Of a DNA stretch of 64,000 bases, positions 53,346 through 62,882 are shown one piece after another; positions within the stretch are counted from its first letter, which is position 1, and each line of letters opens with the position of its first letter. The DNA comes from DATARH01 sp963746885. Lineage in GTDB: Bacteria; Pseudomonadota; Alphaproteobacteria; ATCC43930; CGMCC-115725. The stretch is taken from NCBI GenBank assembly GCA_963746885.1, contig CAVVDM010000006.1:372001-436000 (forward strand). The letters are read 5' to 3'. The position numbers were made by a program, and so were the translations under genes. The notes under the pieces were generated by a model. That model saw only the letters and a list, made by a program, of their open reading frames with translations, did no database searches and was not told the DNA's origin.

Positions 53346-54262
53346 TCACTCCGCCTCGCGGCGCTCGGTCGCGAGGGCCGGGACGGCGGCGGCGGCGCCG
53401 GCTTCCGCCCGGTGCGGCTCGCGCAGCAGCGACAAAATGCGGGCGAGGGTCGCGTGCAGGTCGCCGCGCCGCACCACCTGATCGACCATGCCGTGCTCGA
53501 GCAGATATTCGGCGCGCTGAAAGCGCTCGGGCAGTTTCTCGCGGATCGTCTCCTCGATAACCCGTGCCCCGGCAAAGCCGATGATCGCGCCCGGCTCGGC
53601 AAGGGTGATGTCGCCGAGCATGGCGAACGACGCCGAGACGCCGCCGGTCGTCGGGTCGGTCAACAGCACGATGTACGGCAGCCCCGCTTCCTTGACCATG
53701 TCGGCGGCGAGGATCGTGCGCGGCATCTGCATCAGGGACAGGATGCCCTCCTGCATGCGGGCGCCGCCCGAGGACGGCACGACGATCAGCGCCGCCTCGC
53801 GCTCGACCGCGCGGCGGGCCGCTGCGACCAGCCCCTCGCCGACCGCGACGCCCATCGAGCCGCCCATGAACGCGAAATCGAACGCCGCGACCACCGTCGC
53901 GATCCCGCCGATCCGTCCCTCGGCGACTGCAATCGCGTCGCTGCCGACGCCGAACGTGGCCTGGGCCTCGCGCAGCCGCTCGGTGTAGCGCTTGCTGATC
54001 GCGGAAGCGCAGCGGGTCGACCGGCGCCTTCGGCAACGTCGATGCGCTCGAAGCTGCCATCGTCGAACAGCAGCTTGAGCCGCGCCGCGCTGCCGATGCG
54101 GAAATGGTGGCCGCAATGGCGGCACACCTCGAGATCCTCTGCCAGCTCGCGATGGAACAGCATCTGCTCGCAGGTCGGGCATTTCTTCCACAGATTGTCC
54201 GGCACGTCCTTCTTGGCGAAGGCGCGGATCTTGGGCAGCACGTAGTTGGTCAGCCAGTTCAT
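53346..54262 (-). CDS. accD: Acetyl-CoA carboxylase carboxyltransferase beta subunit; two frameshifts near 54027 and 53998
   Basis: Carboxyltransferase beta subunit transferring CO2 from biotin to acetyl-CoA, the first step of fatty-acid synthesis. The N-terminal zinc ribbon is visible (WKKCPTCEQMLFHRELAEDL and EVCRHCGHHFRIGSAARLK, four Cys), then the carboxyltransferase core GGSMGVAVGEGLVAAARRAV, VPSSGGARMQEGILSLMQM, DPTTGGVSASFAMLGDITLA and EYLLEHGMVDQVVRR. Two insertions between about 54027 and 53998 put the short link PVDPLRFRD in the third frame. The start ATG overlaps the GNAT stop (ATGA). Confidence 0.92.
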
Positions 54263-55068
54263 CGCGGCCACCATACCATCGTGAGCTCGCCGGGGATCGC
54301 CCATCGCCCCGGCGGATGGCTCGCATCCGGGCGGAAACCAAGCTTCCGGTAGAGGTGAAGCGCCGGCGTATTGTCCGGCCGCACCGAAAGCCAGACCTCG
54401 CGCAGGCTCGGCTCGGCCGTCGCGGCGCCGAGCAGCGCGCGCATCAGCGCTGCGCCGAACCCCTTGCGCCGGTAGGCGGCGAGGACGGTCAGCGCAACGA
54501 CCCCGAGCCCGGCCGCATCGCCCTGGCCGCGCTCGAGGCGGCCATAGCCGACCAGCCGAGCGCCGGCCCGCGCATAGAACAAAAACCCCTGGTCGGGCGG
54601 CCGGATCGCGTTGAATGCGGCGGCGTTCTCCGCCCGGACGATGCCGGGATCGAACCCGGCTTCGTCGTCGGTGCGGCGCAGCAGGTCGAGGACCGCATCG
54701 ACGCTCGCCAGCCTCGCCGGGACCAGATCGGCCGGGACCGACCCGAGCGCAACGCGCGGCGGACAGCCCGGCAGGCCGAGACCGCGCCCGTCGGGCAGGA
54801 ACAGGCCGACCGCGTGCTCCGCACCATCGCGCCATCGGCACGGCAGCGCGACTGCGAAGCCGCAATTCATGCCGGCGAGCCCGGCGGCGGCAACATCCGG
54901 CCGCGGCCGGTCAGCGATGGCAGGAATACGCTCTGCGCCGTCAATGCCGAGGGCAAAGGCGACGGGCATATCGGGGCGCGCGACCTCCGCCAGCCAGCCC
55001 GACAGGACTGGCTCGATCGCGTCGACATGACCGCGATAGCCGGGGAGGATGCCGTCTCGTCGCGTCAT
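54259..55068 (-). CDS. GNAT family N-acetyltransferase
   Basis: 269-residue protein with a C-terminal GNAT domain (about 150-265): VGYGRLERGQGDAAGLGVVALTVLAAYRRKGFGAALMRALLGAA, which carries the acetyl-CoA-binding R/Q-x-x-G-x-G/A loop in the split form YRRKGFGAAL, then LSVRPDNTPALHLYRKLGF. The N-terminal 140 residues are unassigned. It is inserted between trpA and accD and overlaps accD by four bases, so it is a genuine operon member. The substrate cannot be predicted. Confidence 0.82.
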   Translation of the reverse strand: MTRRDGILPGYRGHVDAIEPVLSGWLAEVARPDMPVAFALGIDGAERIPAIADRPRPDVAAAGLAGMNCGFAVALPCRWRDGAEHAVGLFLPDGRGLGLPGCPPRVALGSVPADLVPARLASVDAVLDLLRRTDDEAGFDPGIVRAENAAAFNAIRPPDQGFLFYARAGARLVGYGRLERGQGDAAGLGVVALTVLAAYRRKGFGAALMRALLGAATAEPSLREVWLSVRPDNTPALHLYRKLGFRPDASHPPGRWAIPGELTMVWWPR

Positions 55069-55071
55069 CGC

Positions 55072-55910
55072 TCACGTTCGTCGCGCCGCGTGCACGCCGG
55101 CGGCCAGGGCGCGGATGTCGGCGAGGACGGCTTCGACGAGGCCGGGCTTGGGGTTGCCGGCGGGGTCGAGGTTGACGGCCAGACGATCGACGATGCGCCG
55201 AGCCGACCACCGCGGCGTCGGCGGCGCGCGCCACTTCGGCGGCCTGCGCCGGGGTCTTGACGCCGAAGCCCACGGCGACCGGCAGCTTGGTGAAATGGCG
55301 CAGCCGCGCCACTGCCGCGCGCACATCGGCCGCGTCGGCCGAGCGCGTGCCGGTGATGCCGGCGATCGCCACGTAATAGATAAAGCCGCTGGCATGGGCG
55401 ACGATCGCCGGCAGCCGTGCCGCGTCGCTGGTCGGGGTAGCGAGGCGCACGATGTCGAGCCCGGCTGCCCGCGCCGGCCCGGCCAGCTCTTCGTCCTCCT
55501 CGGGCGGCAGGTCGACGACGATGGCGCCGTCGACCCCGGCCGCCACCGCGTCGCGCGCAAACGCCTCGGCGCCGTAGCGGTAGATCGGGTTGTAGTAGCC
55601 CATCAGCACATAGGGCGTGTCGGCGTCGCGCTGGCGCAAGCGGCGCACCATCGCCAGCGTCTTGCGCAAGGTCATGCCGTGCTTCAGCGCGCGCTGCCCG
55701 GCCGCCTGGATCGCCGGGCCGTCGGCCATCGGGTCGGAGAACGGCATGCCGATCTCGATCAGGTCGGCGCCGGCATCGGCCAGCCCCTCGAACAGCTTGA
55801 GCGAGGTGTCGGGATCCGGATCGCCGGCGGTCAGGTAGATCACCAGCCCGGCGCGGCCTTCCGCGCGCAACTTGGCGAAGCGGCGCTCGATTCTCGATGA
55901 GGCTGGTCAT
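55072..55910 (-). CDS. trpA: Tryptophan synthase alpha subunit; two frameshifts near 55888 and 55202
   Basis: Converts indole-3-glycerol phosphate to indole and glyceraldehyde-3-phosphate. It begins MTSLIENR, then after one insertion continues AEGRAGLVIYLTAGDPDPDT, ADLIEIGMPFSDPMADGPAI (catalytic Glu), the GYYNPIYRYG loop, VVDLPPEEDEELAG and VGFGVKTPAQAAEVARAADA. A second insertion near 55202 leads to RIVDRLAVNLDPAGNPKPGL. Total about 279 residues. It follows trpB by 16 bases. Confidence 0.93.
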
Positions 55911-55926
55911 GATGAGACTGGCCGGC

Positions 55927-57141
<1,215 letters not shown>

Positions 57142-57195
57142 TTCCCTCGTGTGGGCCGAAAATGCACCACGCAGCCATCGAGGTCACGGAGGATT

Positions 57196-57840
57196 TCAGA
57201 GACCGCGCGCGACCCTGAGGAATTCGCGGATCTTGTCCGGGTCTTTCTCGCCCGGGCGGCGCTCGACGCCGGAGGAGACGTCGACGGCGGTCGCGCCCGA
57301 GATCCGCACCGCCTCGGGCAGCAGCGCTGCGGTCAGCCCGCCCGACAGCATCCACGGCCGCCGCCAGCGATGCCCGGCGATCAGGTGCCAGTCGAAGGCG
57401 AGGCCGTTGCCGCCGGGCAGGGCGTCGACGCGGCGCGGCGGCTTGGCATCGAACAGCAGCATGTCGGCATCGTCCTCGTAACGCCGGGCGGCGAGCACGT
57501 CCTCCGGAGCGGCGATAGCAATCGCCTTCATCACCGGGCGATGGAAGCGCACCTTCGCGTCGGCAACCCGATCGGGGCTCTCATGCCCGTGGAATTGCAA
57601 GATGTCGATCGGCGCGACATCGAGCACGGCGCGGATTGCCGCGTCGTCGGCATCGACGAACAGCCCGACGCGCTGCACCCCGGAGGGCACGGGGGCGCAC
57701 AGCGCGGCGGCATGCGCCGGGGTCACCGCGCGCGGGCTGGGCGGGTAGAACACGAAGCCGAGATAGGCGGCACCGCCCTCGATCGCGGCGGCCACCGCAT
57801 CCTCGCTCGACAACCCGCAGATCTTGGCGGCGACGGTCAT
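57196..57840 (-). CDS. trpF: Phosphoribosylanthranilate isomerase
   Basis: Amadori rearrangement step of tryptophan synthesis, 214 residues. It starts at ATG 57840 with AAKICGLSSEDAVAAAIEGG, containing the general-base Cys of the KICG motif, followed by the FVFYPPSPRAVTPAHAA phosphate-binding strand, the general-acid Asp in VGLFVDADDAAIR, ILQFHGHESP and the C-terminal SGATAVDVSSGVERRPGEKD. The frame runs upstream into the lapA gene but the family begins at 57840. It heads the trp part of the cluster. Confidence 0.95.
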   Translation of the reverse strand: MTVAAKICGLSSEDAVAAAIEGGAAYLGFVFYPPSPRAVTPAHAAALCAPVPSGVQRVGLFVDADDAAIRAVLDVAPIDILQFHGHESPDRVADAKVRFHRPVMKAIAIAAPEDVLAARRYEDDADMLLFDAKPPRRVDALPGGNGLAFDWHLIAGHRWRRPWMLSGGLTAALLPEAVRISGATAVDVSSGVERRPGEKDPDKIREFLRVARGL

Positions 57841-57851
57841 GGCATCGCGCC

Positions 57852-58187
57852 TCAACCGCGCGCCGCGACGCCCACGATCGTGCCCGGCGCCGGCTCGCTC
57901 GGGCCGGGAAGCTGCGCCTGGGTCGCGACCAGCTCCTTTTCCAACGCGGCGATGCGGCGGCGACGCTGGCGCGATTCGCGCCGCCGTCGTCGGCCGGCAA
58001 ACCAGGCCGTCAGCGCCCCGATGACAAAGCCGATCAGCAGGAAGGCAAGCAGAGCAAGGTAAAGCGGCAGCTCGACGACGAACGACAGCGGCCACAGGGC
58101 CAGCGAAACCGTCTCACGGTTCGATGCCGCAAACAGCGCCAACACCGCGGCGACGAGAATGACGACGATCCAGAACAGAAGTTTCAT
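57852..58187 (-). CDS. lapA: LapA/DUF1049 membrane protein
   Basis: Lipopolysaccharide-assembly protein A domain (DUF1049) of 111 residues, with two spans: LLFWIVVILVAAVLALFAASN (about 3-23) and LYLALLAFLLIGFVIGALTAW (about 42-62), separated by the conserved NRETVSLALWPLSF. The C-terminus is a basic, possibly coiled-coil, segment RRRRRESRQRRRRIAALEKEL. It is regularly found downstream of ihfB in alphaproteobacteria. In enterobacteria LapA works with LapB in LPS regulation; no lapB is in this window. Confidence 0.9.
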   Translation of the reverse strand: MKLLFWIVVILVAAVLALFAASNRETVSLALWPLSFVVELPLYLALLAFLLIGFVIGALTAWFAGRRRRRESRQRRRRIAALEKELVATQAQLPGPSEPAPGTIVGVAARG

Positions 58188-58309
58188 ACGCTACCGGCCT
58201 GCCTGCCGCGAGATTGCCCCGCTTCGCCTGGCACTGGCGGCAAGTCCCGCCATTGCGGGGTGCTGGGTGACGCAGCAACCCTGCTCCGCCCTTCCTCGCC
58301 AGGATCTGC

Positions 58310-58603
58310 TCAGCCGGTGGGGGCGGACCGGTTGAGGCGGTCGCGCAGCTGCTTGCCGGTCTTGAAGAACGGGATGTGCTTCTCGGCGACCGCGACGCTG
58401 TCGCCGGTGCGGGGGTTACGCCCGGTGCGCGCATCGCGCCTTTTTACCGAAAACGCGCCGAAGCCACGCAACTCGACCCGGTCGCCGCGCGCCAGGGCCG
58501 CTGCGATCTCGTCGAAGATCGCGGTGATGATGGCTTCGACATCGCGCTGGTAGAGATGCGGGTTTGCCTCGGCAAGTCGCTGAACGAGCTCTGACTTGGT
58601 CAT
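58310..58603 (-). CDS. ihfB: Integration host factor beta subunit
   Basis: DNA-bending histone-like protein of 97 residues: TKSELVQRLAEANPHLYQRDVEAI, the RGDRVELRGFGAFSVKRRDAR arm and the intercalating-proline segment GRNPRTGDSVAV. The beta identity is favoured by its place right after rpsA, the standard position of ihfB. It partners with IhfA, which is not in this window, in recombination and sigma-54 promoter activation. Confidence 0.95.
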   Translation of the reverse strand: MTKSELVQRLAEANPHLYQRDVEAIITAIFDEIAAALARGDRVELRGFGAFSVKRRDARTGRNPRTGDSVAVAEKHIPFFKTGKQLRDRLNRSAPTG

Positions 58604-58705
58604 GGCGGCGCTGCCCGCTGGCGGGTGGGTAAGGCCAACACGGTGCCAAACCCACCCGACAGCGTCAAGCAGACGCCAATCGCGGCCGAAACCCGGCGGA
58701 TCGCC

Positions 58706-60434
58706 TCAGCTCCGCTCGTCGCTCTCGCCCTGGCGCCGGCGGATCGCCGCCCCCAGGATGTCGCCGAGGCTGGCGCCGGAATCGGACGAGCCGAACTCCT
58801 GCATCGCCCGCTTCTCTTCATCGACCTCGCGCGCCTTGATCGACAGCGAGACGCGTCGCGTCGCCCGGTCGATCGCGGTGACCTTGGCGTCGACCCGCTC
58901 GCCGACGGCAAAGCGGTCGGGCCGCTGCTCGCTGCGGTCGCGCGACAGCTCGGATTTGCGGATGAAGCCGGGCATGCCGTCGGCCAGGGTCACCTCGACC
59001 CCGCCCTCGGTGATGCTCGAGATCGTGCCGGTGACGACCTCGCCCTTCTTGAGCACCGCCATGCCTTCCTCGAACGGATCGGCTTCGAGCTGCTTGATGC
59101 CGAGCGAAATGCGCTCCTTCTCGACATCGACGTCGAGCACCTTGACCCGCACCATTTCGCCCTTGTGGTAATCCTTGACCGCGTCTTCGCCAGGCCTGGT
59201 TCCAGTCGATGTCGGACAGGTGGACCATGCCGTCGATATCGCCGGGCAGGCCGACGAACAGGCCGAACTCGGTGATGTTGCGCACCTCGCCCTCGACCGT
59301 CGCTGCCGACCGGGTGCTCCTCGACAAAGGCCTCCCACGGGTTCGGCATGACCTGCTTCAGGCCGAGGCTGATGCGCCGCTTCTGCGGATCGACATCGAG
59401 CACCATCACCTCGACCTCCTGGCTGGTCGAGACGATCTTGCCGGGGTGCACGTTCTTCTTGGTCCAGCTCATCTCGGAGACGTGGACGAGGCCCTCGACC
59501 CCCGGCTCCAATTCGACGAAGGCGCCGTAGTCGGTGATGTTGGTGACGCGGCCGGTGAACTTGGCGCCCGCCGGGTACTTGAGCTCGACACCCTCCCACG
59601 GATCGGCTTCGAGCTGCTTCATGCCGAGCGAGATGCGCTGCGTCTCCGGGTTGAAGCGGATCACCTGGACCTTGACGGTCTGGCCGATATTGAGCGCCTC
59701 GGACGGGTGGTTGATGCGCCGCCAGGCGATGTCGGTGACGTGCAGCAGGCCGTCGACCCCGCCGAGATCGACGAAGGCGCCGTAATCGGTGATGTTCTTG
59801 ACGACGCCGGAGAGGATCTGGCCCTCCTTGAGGCTGGCGACCAGCTCGGAGCGCTGCTCGGCGCGGCTCTCCTCGAGCACGGCGCGGCGCGACACGACGA
59901 TGTTGCCGCGCGAGCGGTCCATCTTGAGGATCTGGAAGGGCTGCGGCGAGCCCAAGCAGCGGGGTGATGTCGCGCACCGGGCGGATGTCGACCTGGCTGC
60001 CCGGCAGAAACGCGACCGCGCCGTTGAGGTCGACCGTGAAGCCGCCCTTGACCCGGCCGAAGATCTGGCCGGTCACCCGCTCGTTGGCCTGGAAGCTCTT
60101 TTCCAGCAGGGTCCACGCCTCCTCGCGCCGCGCCTTCTCGCGCGACAGCGAGGCTTCGCCGTTCTTGTCCTCCATCCGCTCGAGGAACACCTCGACGGTG
60201 TCGCCGACCTGGAGCTCGGGCGCGACGCCGCCGACGCCGAATTCCTTCGAGCGGCACGCGGCCCTCCGATTTGAGGCCGACATCGATCAGGGCGGCGTCG
60301 TTCTCGATCGCGATGATCCGCCCCTTGACGACGGTGCCTTCGAGCCCGTTGGCGCCGACGCCAAGCGACTCGTCAAGCATCGCGGCAAAACTTTCCTTCG
60401 GGCTGAGTTCGGCGGTTTCTGCTGCTACGGCCAT
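58706..60434 (-). CDS. rpsA: 30S ribosomal protein S1; four frameshifts near 60255, 59957, 59305 and 59195
   Basis: Essential mRNA-binding ribosomal protein with six S1 repeats. The N-terminus from ATG 60434 (AAETAELSPKESFAAMLDES, GLEGTVVKGRIIAIENDAAL) is followed by S1 repeats spread over all three frames: GQIFGRVKGGFTVDLNGAVA, GVVKNITDYGAFVDLGGVDG, GRVTNITDYGAFVELEPGVE, GEVRNITEFGLFVGLPGDID and GTISSITEGGVEVTLADGMP. Each of the four frame changes is one extra base, for example an extra G in CTTGGG near 59957. The gene must be intact in the organism. Confidence 0.95.
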
Positions 60435-60595
60435 TCGGTTTCCTCGATCCCCGATATTACAAGCGGCTCCGCTGGGATCGCAGCGGAGCGGGCAGCCGGC
60501 AGGAAGCGGGTGCGGCTGCATCGACCCGGTCCCGGAGACAGGCAGGAACGCCTTGCACCGTCGCGCGCCCGCCCTGCGGCTACCGTGTTGGGTGG

Positions 60596-61253
60596 CTATC
60601 CGCGGTGGGCGGCGAGAGCGCGCGCGATAATTTCGGCGGCCTGCTCGAGCACCTGATCGGCGTCGAGCCCGGTCGTGTCGATGATGACGGCGTCGGGCGC
60701 TGCCGCGAGCGGCGCGACCCGACGCAGGCTGTCGCGCGCGTCGCGTTCCTTCATGTCCTGCAGGACATCGTCGTATATAGCCGCCGCGCCGCTTTGCCGC
60801 AACTCCTGAGCCGCCGTTCGGCGCGCGCTTCGGGACTGGCGGTGACGAACAGCTTGACCGCGGCGCCGGGGCACACCGCGGTGCCGATGTCGCGGCCGTC
60901 GAGCACCGCACCGCTGCGATGGCGCCGGCGGGTGGGCCGCGAAGTCGCGCTGCAGTCGCAAGAGGGCGTCGCGCACCGCCGGCATCGCGGCGACCACCGA
61001 GGCGGCGCTGAGCGACCGCCTCGTCCAGCAGGCGCGGGTCGGCAAGCAATGCCGGGGCGACCCGCCACGCCGCCGCTTCCGCCGCCGCCGGGTCGGCCGG
61101 GTCGCCGCCTGCGTCGAGGACGATCAAGGCGGTCGCGCGGTAGAGCTTGCCGGTGTCGAGATGGGCGAAGTCGAAGCGCTCGGCGAGCCGGCGGCCCAGC
61201 GTGCCCTTGCCGGCGGCCGCCGGCCCGTCGATCGCGACGACAAAGCCGGCCAC
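60596..61253 (-). CDS. cmk: Cytidylate kinase; three frameshifts near 61015, 60925 and 60815
   Basis: Phosphorylates CMP and dCMP. The P-loop VVAIDGPAAAGKGTLGRRLA starts at GTG 61253, followed by HLDTGKLYRATALIVLDAGG, then in other frames VVAAMPAVRDALLRLQRDF, GAVLDGRDIGTAVCPGAAVK (the conserved VLDGRDIG), AAIYDDVLQDMKERDARDSL and DAVIIDTTGLDADQVLEQA. Two shifts are single insertions and one (near 60815) is a single missing base. About 217 residues in total. It follows a DUF2182 gene rather than aroA directly. Confidence 0.93.
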
Positions 61254-61260
61254 GCGGCGG

Positions 61261-62139
61261 TTACCGCGCCGGCGAACCGCCGGCGCCGGGCATTTTCATC
61301 GGCGCCCGGGCGGGCATTTCCATCGTCATGCCGGGCGTCATTCCGGGCGCGACAAAGGTCGGCAGCGTGCGCGGCGCCGCGATGACGACGGCGCCATAGG
61401 CGACCAGCGCGGCGGCGGGGCCGTAGACCGCCAGGCGCTGCCAGGGCAGCGTCTTCTCGGCAAACACCACCAGCATGACGAGGGCCATCACGCCCAGGTT
61501 CATGATGCCGAGCGGGAACAGGATCACCATCAACAGCCAGCAGCAGCCAAGGCAGGTGGCACCATGCAGGAGCCCCATGCGCAAGGCGCCCGCCGCGCCG
61601 TCGCGCCATGCGGTCAGGATGAAGCCGAGCGGCGAGCGGCACTTCGACAAGCAGACGTTCTTGAGCGGGGTCAGCTGATAGATCCCGGCGACGATCAGCA
61701 ACCCGCCGCCGATCCGCGCCGCCGTCGCCGCCGACAGCGCCAGGCGCGCCGCGGCCATCTCCGCGGCGACGGCGCCGAGATAGGCGGCAATCCCGGCCGC
61801 GGCCCACACCATGGTGTACCCGGCGACAAACACCCAGGTCGCGACAAAGGCCTCGCCGCGCGCCCGCTTGCCGGACTGGATGCGGTGAAAGGTCAGGATC
61901 ATCGGCGCCGCGGTCGGAAACATCATCGCGACCATCATCGTGAGCCACATCACCAGGAAGGCGGGCGCGGCGAGCCCCATCGTCGGCGAGGCCATCGCCA
62001 TGCCCGCGCTGCCGTTGGCGCCCATGTCGCCGCCGCCTTGCCGCAGCAGCAGGGCCCAGCTCGCCGCCGCCACCGCCAGCAGAAGCAGCAGCACGAGATT
62101 GCGCTGAACCGACGGCGACTCGAGCGGGATGCGATGCAT
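61261..62139 (-). CDS. DUF2182 predicted metal-binding integral membrane protein
   Basis: 292-residue membrane protein with about six spans (for example NLVLLLLLAVAAASWALLL, FVATWVFVAGYTMVWAAAGI, LGCCWLLMVILFPLGIMNLG). Cysteines cluster in NVCLSKCRSPLGF and GATCLGCCWLL, and the C-terminus is Met/Pro-rich (GMTPGMTMEMPARAPMKMPG), as in copper-handling proteins. Start ATG 62139. It is inserted between aroA and cmk, coupled with a DUF1326 gene 31 bases upstream, its usual partner. A role in copper or other metal handling is inferred. Confidence 0.85.
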   Translation of the reverse strand: MHRIPLESPSVQRNLVLLLLLAVAAASWALLLRQGGGDMGANGSAGMAMASPTMGLAAPAFLVMWLTMMVAMMFPTAAPMILTFHRIQSGKRARGEAFVATWVFVAGYTMVWAAAGIAAYLGAVAAEMAAARLALSAATAARIGGGLLIVAGIYQLTPLKNVCLSKCRSPLGFILTAWRDGAAGALRMGLLHGATCLGCCWLLMVILFPLGIMNLGVMALVMLVVFAEKTLPWQRLAVYGPAAALVAYGAVVIAAPRTLPTFVAPGMTPGMTMEMPARAPMKMPGAGGSPAR

Positions 62140-62170
62140 CAGGGGCGTTCCCCAGGGCGCGGCGGGCCGG

Positions 62171-62791
62171 CTAATTCGACCAGTTGATCGGCGCGTAGTG
62201 GCCGTTGCGGCCGGAATTGTCCCAGCGCATGCCATAATCGGCAAAGGTGCTGCCAGCGCCGCCGACCGCCAGTGCGAGGCGGTCGGGCGCGACGGGATGG
62301 CCGAGCGAGGCCCAGATCTCGCCGCCCGGATGCATCGTCGGCAGCGGCGCCACCGCCATCTGCATGATGCCGGGAATGTCCACCGAGCGGCTCTTGTCCC
62401 GGATGGCATAGCGGATCGGCACCTTCTTGACCCCGAGATGGGTCGCGATCAGCGGCGCGAAGGCCGCCATCGGCCCGCCTTCGGCGCCGGTGAAGATGGC
62501 GCCGAGGGCCGCGGTCTGCGCGTCGTCGGCACGCTCGTCGAGATAAGCGGCGACGGCCCAGTTGCCCTCCGCCATCGGGCCCGGTACATGCGCGACCAGC
62601 GCGACGTTGAGCCCGTCGAGCGAGGTGGCGCCGTAGCTGCCCTTGTCGATGTGGAAGACGAGCGCGACATCGCACGTCCCCCGGCTCGGCCGCGCCGTCA
62701 GCGGCGCTGCCGGCGAGGCCAGGCACGGGCACACCACGTCGCAGTTGCAGTTCTCGAAATAGTCGCCGCTCAGTTGCCACTGCGTCGCCAT
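62171..62791 (-). CDS. DUF1326 family cysteine-motif protein (copy 2)
   Basis: 206-residue DUF1326 protein. It begins ATQWQLSGDYFENCNCDVVCPC, with Cys-x-Cys-x3-Cys-Pro-Cys, then CDVALVFHIDKGSYGATSLDG, a central HVPGPMAEGNWAVAAYLDERA and a terminal GHYAPINWSN closely like the copy at 49921. A good GGGAGG ribosome site precedes ATG 62791. It pairs with the DUF2182 membrane protein downstream, the arrangement typical of the two families. Probably metal-related, function unproven. Confidence 0.88.
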   Translation of the reverse strand: MATQWQLSGDYFENCNCDVVCPCLASPAAPLTARPSRGTCDVALVFHIDKGSYGATSLDGLNVALVAHVPGPMAEGNWAVAAYLDERADDAQTAALGAIFTGAEGGPMAAFAPLIATHLGVKKVPIRYAIRDKSRSVDIPGIMQMAVAPLPTMHPGGEIWASLGHPVAPDRLALAVGGAGSTFADYGMRWDNSGRNGHYAPINWSN

Positions 62792-62882
62792 CGCTGCCTC
62801 CCTGCGGTGCACCGCGTTTCCGAAGTCGCTGGGCGAGTTTGGCTGGACCGCCTGCCCGCGGTCAACGCATCGCGAGGATAAC

